8,249 bases of DNA from 2-01-FULL-49-17 sp964553025 (GCA_964553025.1 CAZKJF010000004.1:1-8249), one strand, 5' to 3'; shown: positions 1 through 6,930, numbered from the stretch's first letter. Notes: a model not told the origin generated them from the letters alone. Numbers and translations are program-made.

Positions 1-254
1 TGGGTTGCCGTCCCCCCGCGTGGTTCTTTGGTTATGTTTGTGTGGGGGGTGTCTTGTTTTGGGGGGGGGCCCCCCTCGGGCCCCCCCGACGCAACCGGCC
101 CGGCCATATCCTGGCCCTGGCCGAAAATAATTACCGCCAGCGCCAGCAGGATGAGGAGCACAATTACCATCAACCACGAAATCCCCGGCTCGTTGGCCGT
201 TCGGAAATTCTTCGGAGCGGAGCTTCCGGTCAGTTGGATTTCAGGGTCTGCCAT
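1..254 (-). CDS. Small single-pass membrane protein, 3' end cut by window edge
   Basis: I read this gene by hand on the minus strand from an ATG at 254; it runs without a stop to base 1 (84 codons seen). It begins 12 bases after the stop of the Mur ligase, so it is probably the next gene of the leftward operon. The protein starts MADPEIQLTGSSAPKNF. One hydrophobic segment follows at about residues 27-45 (WLMVIVLLILLALAVIIF), then a Gly/Pro-rich stretch and a polar tail. This suggests a short cytoplasmic N-terminus, one membrane anchor and an outer tail, but I do not recognise a family. No clear Shine-Dalgarno site is seen. The tail is encoded by a run of long G and C homopolymers at 61-87, where a sequencing error could easily shift the frame, so the sequence beyond residue about 55 is uncertain. 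Confidence 0.55.
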   Translation of the reverse strand, partial: MADPEIQLTGSSAPKNFRTANEPGISWLMVIVLLILLALAVIIFGQGQDMAGPVASGGPEGGPPPKQDTPHTNITKEPRGGTAT

Positions 255-266
255 ACCGCTAGTATA

Positions 267-1541
267 TTATTGTAAAAACGCTTTGACAATCTCCGCGTCC
301 GACCACGGAATCTTCCGGTTGCCGGCGACGGCCATCGACACCTCCGAGCCCTTGCCGGTAATGACGACGACATCGCCCGCGGTCGCTAACGCGACCGCGG
401 CACCGATCGCTTCCTTGCGATCCATGATAACGTGGAGGCGCTCGGTCCGGCCGATGCCCTGCTTGATCTGTTCGATGATGGATTCGGGATTTTCTTCGTA
501 CGGATCCTCGTCGGTGAGGATAATTTCGTCGGCCAATTCATCGGCGATCTTGCCGAATTCAGGGCGCTTCCATTTGTCGCGCCCCCCGCCCGCCGCGCCC
601 AGGACGGCGATCAGCCGTCCGGTCGCGGCGGGTTTGAGCGCCGCATACACCGCCCGCAAAGAATCGGGCGTATGAGCGTAATCCACGACAACCGCAAACG
701 GACTCTTCTGAATAAATTGCATCCGGCCCGGTATAAAATCAATTTCCTCCAATGCCCGCGCGGCATCGGCAATTGAAACGCCATATAGCGATCCGACCGC
801 AATCGCCGCCAGCGCATTGGCAATATTAAATTCGCGTCCGCCTAAGCGCATGCTCATTTTTATCCCCGCAACCGTGAATTCGGAACGATCGGGCGAAGTT
901 TCATAGCTGTCGCACTTCACATCTCCATCCTTGAGGCCGAACGTTATCTTTTTCTCGGCCGGAATCTTGGCGAACTCGCCCGCATACGGATCTTCAACGT
1001 TCAAAACATGATTCCGCCCACACGCCTGAAACAGCTCCTGCTTGGCAGCCAGATAATTTTCGAACGAGCCATGGTTTTCCAGATGCTCGCGGTGGATATT
1101 CACGAACACGGCCGTATCGAAGCGAATGCCCAAGTGGCGCATCTGTTTAATGCCCTCGGACGTCACTTCCAGCACCACATACTCGCACTGCGCCCGAACC
1201 GCCTCGGCCAAAAATTTCTGAAGCCGGAACCGTCCCGGCATCGTCATCTTGAGCGTGTTCGGCCAGCGCCGATCGCCGATCTGAAATCCCAGCGATCCGA
1301 TGGCGGCGACTTTCTTGCCGGCGCCTTCCAGAATCTTGGTAATCATGAAAACAGTCGTGGATTTTCCTTTTGTCCCCGTCACGCCGATCACTTTGAGCTT
1401 ATGCGACGGGAATCCGTGCCGCAAAGCGCCGGCCCGCGCCAGGGTCCGGTGATACGCTGGCTGAAAAAATTCAAACACCGGCTTGGGGATCAGTTTCTTA
1501 ATCCGATACAAAATTTTATCTAACAAGCTCTCTTGAATCAT
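267..1541 (-). CDS. MurE-like Mur ligase family protein (UDP-MurNAc-peptide synthetase)
   Basis: 424 aa ATP-dependent amide ligase of the Mur family, closest in motifs to MurE, which adds the third residue of the peptidoglycan stem peptide in the cytoplasm. The ATP loop GVTGTKGKSTT is at residues 53-63. NIHREHLENHG lies at 148-158, with the probable carbamylated lysine K167 in AAKQELF. YAHTPDSL is at 288-295, LGAAGGGRDKWKRP at 314-327 and GKGSE at 396-400 (GKGHE in typical MurE). The stretch before the ATP loop is only about 50 residues, against about 110 in E. coli MurE, so the N-terminal UDP-sugar domain is largely missing. The DNPR substrate motif reads DEDPYEENP (345-353), lacking the arginine that holds meso-diaminopimelate, so the amino acid added cannot be predicted. 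The start codon overlaps the stop of the upstream transferase gene as ATGA, which implies translational coupling. MurE homology is firm; exact substrate is not. Confidence 0.85.
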   Translation of the reverse strand: MIQESLLDKILYRIKKLIPKPVFEFFQPAYHRTLARAGALRHGFPSHKLKVIGVTGTKGKSTTVFMITKILEGAGKKVAAIGSLGFQIGDRRWPNTLKMTMPGRFRLQKFLAEAVRAQCEYVVLEVTSEGIKQMRHLGIRFDTAVFVNIHREHLENHGSFENYLAAKQELFQACGRNHVLNVEDPYAGEFAKIPAEKKITFGLKDGDVKCDSYETSPDRSEFTVAGIKMSMRLGGREFNIANALAAIAVGSLYGVSIADAARALEEIDFIPGRMQFIQKSPFAVVVDYAHTPDSLRAVYAALKPAATGRLIAVLGAAGGGRDKWKRPEFGKIADELADEIILTDEDPYEENPESIIEQIKQGIGRTERLHVIMDRKEAIGAAVALATAGDVVVITGKGSEVSMAVAGNRKIPWSDAEIVKAFLQ

Positions 1542-2440
1542 CTGCGGAATGTTTTATACACAAAATACCAAAACTTCTTGATTGATAGGTCGAAGGAACC
1601 GGGATATTCGACCTGGCGGCCGCCCCAGCCGATCTTAAAGCGAGTAACGCCGGGATAGCGGCCCGCGTCGATACCCCAAAAATCGTAGTGCTTCATGCCG
1701 TACTTCTTCGCCATCAGCATCGCCTGCCAGTGGAGGAAATACGGGGCCATCATCGGTTTGTATTTCGGGCTGCGATCCATCGCGCCGTGGAGGTAATAGG
1801 CGGTATCGCCGTACGCCAGCCAAATCGCGCCGGCGATCGGCGTCCCGTCATGCTCCACAAAAATCGTTTCGGCCGTGACGCCGGGCGTCGAGCATAATTT
1901 TTCGTAATAGGATTTCGAGTGCGTCGAAAAATTGTCATGGATAGCCGTATGCTTCAGAAGTTTCCAAAACGCATCGATATCGCTGCCGGCTTTGAACGTA
2001 AGATTATATTTTTCGGCGACTTTAATGTTGTAGCGGGTCTTGTGATGCATCGCGCGCAGCAGTTCGTCCTCGCTCCGTTCCAAATCCATGACGACGGTTC
2101 GCCGAGGCTGAAGTTCTTTTTTTGATTTCTTGAAGCCGAACTCATGCATCGCTTCGGGAACCTTGTCATCCAGGGGTTCGATTTTAATATAGAAGGAGTT
2201 TTGTTCGCGGGCCAGATTTTTGAGATACGCGACGAATTGCGCGATTTCGTTTTTGATCCCGCCCGAAATTTCGTCAAACGAAATTTCGGGCCCGTGGGGA
2301 ATGTATAGATAATTTTTCCCGAACGGCACGTCGTGCCGGATAATATTAGCTCGGATTTTGCCGTTGTCGAACCGCCAGCCGGGATGTCCGACCGACTTCT
2401 GGAATTCCAGCCACTCGGTTGTCTGCAAAAACGATTTCAT
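1538..2440 (-). CDS. FemAB/FemX-type peptidyltransferase (lipid II interpeptide bridge)
   Basis: 300 aa protein of the FemAB/FmhB family, which uses aminoacyl-tRNA to add amino acids to the stem peptide of lipid II and builds the peptidoglycan cross-bridge. The fold is two GNAT-like domains. Family signatures that I see are the segment MHHKTRYNIKVAEK (131-144), the core YYLHGAMDRSPKYKPMMAPY (215-234) followed by a helix leading into HYDFWGID (251-258), and the C-terminal GVTRFKIGWGG (264-274) with EYPGSFDL. Length is somewhat short of staphylococcal FemA/B (about 420 aa) because the coiled-coil arm is absent, as in FemX-like proteins. It starts one base inside the ruvA stop (TAATG) and ends inside the Mur ligase start (ATGA), so the three genes are tightly coupled. 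The neighbouring Mur ligase supports a wall role. The amino acid transferred is unknown. Confidence 0.85.
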   Translation of the reverse strand: MKSFLQTTEWLEFQKSVGHPGWRFDNGKIRANIIRHDVPFGKNYLYIPHGPEISFDEISGGIKNEIAQFVAYLKNLAREQNSFYIKIEPLDDKVPEAMHEFGFKKSKKELQPRRTVVMDLERSEDELLRAMHHKTRYNIKVAEKYNLTFKAGSDIDAFWKLLKHTAIHDNFSTHSKSYYEKLCSTPGVTAETIFVEHDGTPIAGAIWLAYGDTAYYLHGAMDRSPKYKPMMAPYFLHWQAMLMAKKYGMKHYDFWGIDAGRYPGVTRFKIGWGGRQVEYPGSFDLSIKKFWYFVYKTFRR

Positions 2441-3018
2441 TATTTTTTCCCTAAAATCTTGAGGGCTTCGCGGACGCGTTCCTGAAGGGTCTCGCCTTTG
2501 GCTTCTTTGAGCGCGGCTTTGGCTTCGTTCTGGCTGTAGCCCAGCGCCAAGAGCGCTTCGGTGGCGTGGCCTTCCTGGCCCAGATCGATCCCATCGAGCG
2601 TACTGCCCAGGTGATCGACCTTGCCGCGCAGCTCAAGCACGAGCCGCTGGGCGACTTTCGGCCCGATGCCGGAGACTTTTTTCAGATAATCGGCGTCTTC
2701 ATTGACGACGGCCGCTTTCAAATGCGACGGCTCGACCGAGGCGAGGATATTCATGGCCCCTTTCGGCCCGATGCCGGAGACGGTGGTGAGAATATGAAAC
2801 AACTCTAAGTCATCGCGCGTGGGAAATCCGTAAAGATCAAACGTACCCTCGCGCATGTTCAACTGGGAGTGAATATGAAGCTTGACTTTGTCCTTGTTTT
2901 TTGATAGCATGTTCTGTACCTTGGGGGATACTATAACCCTATACCCTATACCCCCGGCGCACAAAACAGCATATTTATCGCCTACGTGCTCGATAGTTCC
3001 TTCAAGGAATGAAATCAT
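2440..3018 (-). CDS. ruvA: Holliday junction branch migration protein RuvA
   Basis: 192 aa, full length. RuvA tetramers bind four-way junctions and load the RuvB motor for branch migration in recombinational repair. Domain I (OB fold) begins MISFLEGTIEHVGDKYAVL and contains GIGYRVIVSP. The acidic pin region reads NMREGTFDLYGF (54-65): the first acid of the usual Arg-Glu-Asp is kept (E57) but the second is glycine. Domain II has two helix-hairpin-helix motifs with the identical core VSGIGPK (80-86 and 115-121), followed by VAQRLVLELRGK. Domain III, which contacts RuvB, is HATEALLALGYSQNEAKAAL near 151-170. It is the first gene of the leftward operon and faces uvrB across 27 bp. No Shine-Dalgarno site precedes the ATG. 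No ruvB or ruvC is in the window. Confidence 0.95.
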   Translation of the reverse strand: MISFLEGTIEHVGDKYAVLCAGGIGYRVIVSPKVQNMLSKNKDKVKLHIHSQLNMREGTFDLYGFPTRDDLELFHILTTVSGIGPKGAMNILASVEPSHLKAAVVNEDADYLKKVSGIGPKVAQRLVLELRGKVDHLGSTLDGIDLGQEGHATEALLALGYSQNEAKAALKEAKGETLQERVREALKILGKK

Positions 3019-3053
3019 AGGTGTAGGATAGCATTCGCATATATAATGTTCAA
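3019..3053 (-). promoter_or_regulatory. Candidate ruvA operon promoter giving a leaderless mRNA
   Basis: Read on the minus strand: TTGAAC (3053-3048), a 17-nt spacer, TATCCT (3030-3025), six bases, then the ruvA ATG. Each box matches the sigma-70 consensus at 4 of 6. Initiation about seven bases after the -10 box would fall on the start codon, so the transcript would have no leader, in keeping with the missing Shine-Dalgarno site. The -35 box lies over the start of uvrB. Assigned by eye only. Confidence 0.45.
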
Positions 3054-5040
3054 ACTTTCGTCCAAATTCGAGCCGACCGGCGACCAGCCTGAAGCTATCA
3101 AAAAACTGGCCAAAGGTTTAAAATCCGGTAAAAAGCACCAGGTGCTTTTAGGCGTTACAGGATCGGGCAAAACGTTCACGATGGCCAAGGTCATCGAACA
3201 GCATCAGAAACCGACGCTGGTTATTTCTCACAACAAAACGCTTGCCGCCCAGCTTTACAAAGAATTCAAGGAATTTTTTCCCAACAACGCCGTTCATTAT
3301 TTCGTCTCCTACTACGACTACTACCAACCGGAAGCATACATTCCTCACACCGATACGTATATTGAAAAGGATTCCAAGATCAACGAAGAGATCGATCGCC
3401 TGCGTCACGCAGCGACGCAGGCGATCGTCAGCCGCGACGACGTGATCGTCGTCGCGTCGGTTTCCTGCATCTACAACCTTGGCTCGCCCGAAGACTATAA
3501 AAACCTCGGCTTGGAAATCTTCGAAGGCAAGAAGATCACCCCCAACGAAATGGTGCGCAGCTTGATCCGTTTGCAGTACGCCCAGGACATCGAACTCAAG
3601 CGCGGCTCATTCCGCAAGACCGCCGACGAGATCGAGATCGTGTCCCCGACCAGCCAGGAAGTGACGCGCGTCACCTTCAAGAACAACGTTGTCGTCAAAC
3701 TCGCCCGTGCGGCGATCGCCGACCCTGAAGATTTGGAATTGAAAGACCTGCAGTATGAAAAAATCGTCAACGCGATCGTTTTCCCCGCCAAATATTGGAT
3801 CAGCGGCGACAGCAAGGTCGGCCTCGCCATCGAAAACATCAAGAGCGAGCTCCAGCAGCACGTGAAATATCTCAAGAAGCACGGCAAAGCCCAGGAAGCC
3901 GCGCGGCTCCAGGAGAAGACCACCAACGATTTGGAAATGATGCGCCAGACCGGGTATTGCCACGGCATCGAAAATTATTCCCGCCACCTGGATTTCCGCA
4001 AAGCGGGCGAACCGCCGTATTCATTGCTTGATTTCTTCAAAGCCAAGGGTGAATTTTTGACCATCATCGACGAATCGCACATCAGCATCCCCCAGCTCCG
4101 CTCCATGTTCAACGGCGACAATTCGCGCAAAACTACGCTCGTCAACTACGGCTGGCGCCTGCCGTCGGCCATTGATAACCGGCCGCTGAAATTCCCCGAG
4201 TTCCAGGAGCGGATTCAAAAGGCCGTCTACGTTTCTGCCACGCCCGCCGCCTACGAACTTGAAAAATCCGGCAAGAATATCGCCGAACAGCTCATCCGGC
4301 CGACGGGTCTGTTGGATCCGACCATAGAAATTCATCCGACCGCCGAACAGATTCCGCACCTGGTCGGCAAAATTCGGGAACGCATCGCGCGTAACGAGCG
4401 CGTTATCGTCACGACGCTCACTAAGCGCATGGCCGAAGACCTGTCCGAGCATTTGGCGGACCAGGGTATCAAGGTCAATTATCTTCACTCTGAAATTAAA
4501 ACCCTTGATCGTCTGAAAATCATCAAGGACTTGCGGCTCGGCCATCACGACGTGCTCGTGGGGGTAAACTTGCTTCGCGAGGGCTTGGACTTGCCCGAAG
4601 TTTCGCTCATCGCCATTCTGGACGCCGACAAAGAAGGCTTCCTGCGCAACACGACCACGCTCATTCAAACCATGGGCCGCGCCGCCCGCCACCAGAACGG
4701 CCACGTACTTCTGTACGCCGACAAAATTACCCGCTCCATGGACGCCGCCATCAAAGAAACACTCCGCCGCCGCAAAAAGCAAGAACAATACAATAAAGAG
4801 AACAACATCACTCCGACGACGATCGTAAAATCGATCGGCGATTTCGATTTGCCGATTTCCAAGAAAGCCGCCGCCCAGCGGTATGGCGAAGGCCAGGCCG
4901 AAGTCGTATTCTTCGGCAATGGCTCTCGCGGCAAGGCCGTAAAGCAGCTTGAACGGATGCTGGAACGCGCCATCCGCAAATTTGACTACGAACACGCGAT
5001 GGTACTGAAGGAGCAGATTCGGAAAATGAAGGCGCAATAG
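3046..5040 (+). CDS. uvrB: Excinuclease ABC subunit B (UvrB)
   Basis: 664 aa, the usual UvrB length. UvrB is the damage-verifying helicase-like subunit of nucleotide excision repair: UvrA loads it and UvrC then cuts. The Walker A motif GVTGSGKT is at residues 36-43. The beta-hairpin that grips DNA is YYDYYQPEAYIP (89-100), followed by the conserved TDTYIEKDSKINEEID. The Walker B motif is DESH (342-345). Helicase motifs near the C-terminal RecA domain include VGVNLLREGLDLPEV and QTMGRAARHQNGHV. The C-terminal UVR domain, which binds UvrC, is at about 629-664 (KAVKQLERMLERAIRKFDYEHAM). The ATG at 3046 is chosen because the N-terminus MFKLSSKFEPTGDQPEAI matches the family. It has no Shine-Dalgarno site and lies 27 bp from divergent ruvA. 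No ordinary terminator follows its stop: only seven bases separate it from the promoter of the next locus. Confidence 0.97.
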   Translation: MFKLSSKFEPTGDQPEAIKKLAKGLKSGKKHQVLLGVTGSGKTFTMAKVIEQHQKPTLVISHNKTLAAQLYKEFKEFFPNNAVHYFVSYYDYYQPEAYIPHTDTYIEKDSKINEEIDRLRHAATQAIVSRDDVIVVASVSCIYNLGSPEDYKNLGLEIFEGKKITPNEMVRSLIRLQYAQDIELKRGSFRKTADEIEIVSPTSQEVTRVTFKNNVVVKLARAAIADPEDLELKDLQYEKIVNAIVFPAKYWISGDSKVGLAIENIKSELQQHVKYLKKHGKAQEAARLQEKTTNDLEMMRQTGYCHGIENYSRHLDFRKAGEPPYSLLDFFKAKGEFLTIIDESHISIPQLRSMFNGDNSRKTTLVNYGWRLPSAIDNRPLKFPEFQERIQKAVYVSATPAAYELEKSGKNIAEQLIRPTGLLDPTIEIHPTAEQIPHLVGKIRERIARNERVIVTTLTKRMAEDLSEHLADQGIKVNYLHSEIKTLDRLKIIKDLRLGHHDVLVGVNLLREGLDLPEVSLIAILDADKEGFLRNTTTLIQTMGRAARHQNGHVLLYADKITRSMDAAIKETLRRRKKQEQYNKENNITPTTIVKSIGDFDLPISKKAAAQRYGEGQAEVVFFGNGSRGKAVKQLERMLERAIRKFDYEHAMVLKEQIRKMKAQ

Positions 5041-5047
5041 GCGCACA

Positions 5048-5076
5048 TTGACAATAGACATTTTTTAGTTTAATAT
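5048..5076 (+). promoter_or_regulatory. Strong sigma-70-type promoter for the stem-loop array
   Basis: A perfect TTGACA -35 box (5048-5053), a 17-nt spacer and TAATAT (5071-5076, 4 of 6 matches). Initiation about seven bases downstream, near 5083, would place the 5' end of the RNA exactly at the first stem (TGGGC, 5082-5086). This agreement with the independently found stem-loop supports both calls. Confidence 0.75.
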
Positions 5077-5081
5077 ATGTC

Positions 5082-5440
5082 TGGGCGAAGGAAAGGCTGA
5101 TTCGATCCTGGCACTGCCCACGGCGGACGGGCGACGGGCTTTTTGCTTCGTTATAATGACTGTCCCGTCCGCCATTTTTTCTGTTCTTTTCAAGTTTGCT
5201 GGGAGAAAATGGAGGCATGCTTTTCTTCAGCAATCCGGCGCGGGGTGCGATTAAGTGGTTGACACGAGGAGTACCGTGCACCCCGCGTCGGAACGTTTTT
5301 CATTTTGTGGTGGCGAATGTAGTGATGGTTCGACTGGTTTCTTGCTGCCACAAAATTGTTGGGAGCGATGAGGCGCATGTTTCGAACGTTTTAATACTCT
5401 CAACAGTCCTCCCCTGGGCGCGCGAAGCGCGCCCAGGGGA
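5082..5440 (+). ncRNA. Structured RNA block A: five guide-like stem-loops, one short one, GC hairpin
   Basis: Folded by hand. A1: stem 5082-5086/5116-5120, loop 5087-5115. A2: stem 5122-5132/5162-5173 (T5163 bulged), loop 5133-5161. A2x: stem 5202-5209/5221-5228 with only an 11-nt loop. A3: 14-bp stem 5235-5248/5278-5291, loop 5249-5277. A4: 13-bp stem 5302-5314/5344-5356, loop 5315-5343. A5: stem 5357-5365/5397-5405, loop 5367-5395 above a C-A mismatch. A GC hairpin (5410-5440) closes the block. All five long loops are 29 nt and share G1, TG12-13, CG17-18 and T29. Stems keep pairing relative to block C through compensating changes. Wobbles such as G5238-T5288, T5311-G5347 and G5312-T5346 are G-U only if the RNA is read from the plus strand. 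No open reading frame here is convincing. Likely partner: the IS110-like protein encoded downstream. Confidence 0.8.
5410..5440 (+). other. GC-rich punctuating hairpin closing block A
   Basis: A perfect 14-bp stem, arms 5410-5423 and 5427-5440, with a GAA loop. It looks like a terminator stem but has no U-run after it (next bases CTCTCTCC), so it is a weak terminator at best and may rather be a processing or stability element. Near-copies sit at 6899-6930 and 7301-7333. Confidence 0.7.
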
Positions 5441-5442
5441 CT

Positions 5443-5597
5443 CTCTCCGAAATTCCAAGTCCATTGGGATTTCGGAGAGGGTAAAGCGCGATCATATGTG
5501 TGATTCGATCGAGGACCTGCGTTGATCCCTCATTTGCACCCTGCTTCCGAACGCATCCGCGTTGGAAAGCGAATTGACAACCTGGAAGGAGTTTCAC
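5443..5597 (+). promoter_or_regulatory. Structured leader of the IS110-like gene (long hairpin, stem-loop B1, small hairpin, SD)
   Basis: Three structures precede the gene. A 16-bp hairpin has arms 5443-5458 and 5464-5479 (loop GTCCA, one G-T pair). Stem-loop B1 has stem AGCGC/GCGTT (5485-5489/5519-5523) and a 29-nt loop, 5490-5518, obeying the array rule exactly. A small hairpin, 5545-5567, pairs TTCC and AACGC with GCGTT and GGAA around a four-base loop. The Shine-Dalgarno GGAAGGAG (5584-5591) lies six bases before the ATG at 5598. The leader could let the protein regulate its own synthesis by binding B1; that is inference. Confidence 0.6.
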
Positions 5598-6830
5598 ATG
5601 AGCAGACTGATCGGTATCCGGCATCGGATCAAGCGAACGACGGAAGGCAAGGAGCGTCCGACCCAAGTGGCCATCAAGGCCAGCGGCGCGATCATGGCGT
5701 ACGAGCTGGAGTCGGAGCAGGAAGAACTGGATTTCCTGCTCGGCCGCTTGCCAAGCGCCTGGCGCGCCGCCGTGGAAGGCGAAGACCTCTCGGTCTTCCC
5801 GCCCCACCACGTGATCAAGAAGAAGGACGCTGACGGCAAGATCGTCGACACCGTTCCGGCAGCCTATGAAGGCTTCCGCGCGGGCGATACGGCGCTGTTC
5901 CTGCTCGGCGGATCGGGAGACCGGTTCGCCTCGGCGCTTTCGCGCCGAGGCGAAGAGATCCGATCTCTTGTTTTCCGCATTCCGGCGTACGCTCTCAAGG
6001 CCCGCCGGACCGACGAGCAGACCAAGGAAGACGACTCGCTCACGCTCATTTCGATCTTCGAGCAGGAGCCGAGCGCGTTCTACCTTCTCGATCCTGCCGA
6101 CCGCGATCTGATCGCGGTCAAGGAGTCCTTGTACGCGCGACGCGACGCCCAGAAGGCCCGCATCGCCTGCCAGCAGCGCCTTCGCCAGCGGTTCATCGGG
6201 GAGATCTTTCTCTCCGCCGACGGCCGCTTCCCGGAAGGATCCATCGAGGACGCCTGGAACGAACGCAAGGCCAACGACCAGACCCTCCAGCTTCTCATCA
6301 AAGAAGAGAAGTACGCCGAGGGCCAGCTCAAGACGGCCGTTCAGAAGATCCCCGTCTGGCAGGAAGTCCTGTCCGGCGTGGAAGGCGTCGGTGAAGTCAT
6401 CGCGGCCGGCATCATCGGCCCGATCGGTGACGTCCGGCGCTTTGCGACCCAGTGGAAGTTCAACAAGTTCTGCGGGACCCATGTCCTGCTGGACGGACGC
6501 TTCCCTCGCCGCCGCGCGCGCGAATACTCGGGATACAATCCCTGGGTTCGCCAATCGCTGTACCTGTTCTCCGGTCAGGCCGAATACCGGCCTGACAGCG
6601 TTTGGGGCCAGCGGCTCCTGGAAATCAAGAAGCTGTACCAGGAACAGCACCCCGAACCCGTCACGGTCGAGGTCAACGCCAAGACCGTGAAGAAGTACAC
6701 TAAGGGCCACATTCGGAAGATGGCCAAGTGGCGGCTTCTGACCGAGTTCGTCCTCTGGCTGTACGGCGAGTGGAAAGGAGTCGCCGAGAAGAACAGCCAG
6801 CGGCCCGCGGCCTCCGAACCGGCGGCCTGA
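5598..6830 (+). CDS. IS110/Piv-like transposase family protein, apparently degenerate catalytic residues
   Basis: 410 aa from ATG 5598; the open frame extends to a TTG at 5562, but GGAAGGAG six bases before the ATG decides the start. The C-terminal half matches the IS116/IS110/IS902 domain: GVEGVGEVIAAGIIGPIGDV (260-279, helix-hairpin-helix-like), RFATQWKFNKFCG, then a basic stretch and YNPWVRQSLYLF (313-324). The N-terminal half can be read as the RuvC/RNase H-like DEDD domain: strand PTQVAIKASG (21-30), then ALFLLGGSGDRFASAL (99-114), then RRTDEQTKEDDSLTL (136-150). In this reading the first Asp is K27 and the Glu is G104 or G105; only the last acidic cluster remains. The Ser-Gly expected after the C-terminal CG is LDG (298-300). 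Active family members are recombinases guided by a bridge RNA. This one may be a divergent, inactive or RNA-binding derivative. GC-rich codons suggest horizontal origin. Confidence 0.8.
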   Translation: MSRLIGIRHRIKRTTEGKERPTQVAIKASGAIMAYELESEQEELDFLLGRLPSAWRAAVEGEDLSVFPPHHVIKKKDADGKIVDTVPAAYEGFRAGDTALFLLGGSGDRFASALSRRGEEIRSLVFRIPAYALKARRTDEQTKEDDSLTLISIFEQEPSAFYLLDPADRDLIAVKESLYARRDAQKARIACQQRLRQRFIGEIFLSADGRFPEGSIEDAWNERKANDQTLQLLIKEEKYAEGQLKTAVQKIPVWQEVLSGVEGVGEVIAAGIIGPIGDVRRFATQWKFNKFCGTHVLLDGRFPRRRAREYSGYNPWVRQSLYLFSGQAEYRPDSVWGQRLLEIKKLYQEQHPEPVTVEVNAKTVKKYTKGHIRKMAKWRLLTEFVLWLYGEWKGVAEKNSQRPAASEPAA

Positions 6831-6841
6831 ACTCCTACCTA

Positions 6842-6930
6842 TTGGCGAAGAGACGAAACAGAGCTTGTCACGATTCTTTGAGTGTCTCTCTGCCAACGTC
6901 CCCCTGGGCGCGCGAGCGCGCCCAGGGGGA
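6842..6930 (+). ncRNA. Stem-loop B2 plus GC-rich hairpin just after the IS110-like gene
   Basis: B2 starts 12 bases after the stop codon. Its stem pairs TTGGC (6842-6846) with GCCAA (6892-6896), then a G-U pair and an A-C mismatch, then AGAGAC (6849-6854) with GTCTCT (6884-6889). The loop 6855-6883 is 29 nt and follows the array rule, with TG at 12-13 and CACGA at 15-19. A 14-bp GC hairpin, arms 6899-6912 and 6917-6930, follows after two bases. The same order, last stem-loop then GC hairpin, is seen at A5 and C5. No U-run follows, so full termination here is unlikely. Confidence 0.75.

Noticed and set aside
28..675. 215-codon plus-strand open frame over the membrane protein and Mur ligase genes
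   Set aside because: It is antisense to a clear Mur ligase and lacks any family signature.
3394..3426. 13-bp perfect inverted repeat inside uvrB
   Set aside because: It encodes the conserved UvrB stretch IDRLRHAATQAIV with ordinary codons, so the symmetry is most likely chance; no partner structure is nearby.
4021..5061. 346-codon open frame opposite uvrB
   Set aside because: It is a shadow of the highly conserved uvrB frame, with no recognisable protein signature.
5097..5120. tRNA-like T-arm, suggested by GATTCGATC in loops such as A1 and B1
   Set aside because: No acceptor, D or anticodon arms can be folded, and other loops have CACGA or TACGA in place of TTCGA at the same position.
5400..6896. 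498-codon open frame on the minus strand opposite the IS110-like gene
   Set aside because: It is antisense to a gene with a recognised domain and a good Shine-Dalgarno site, begins and ends in the array hairpins, and has low-complexity composition typical of GC-rich shadow frames.
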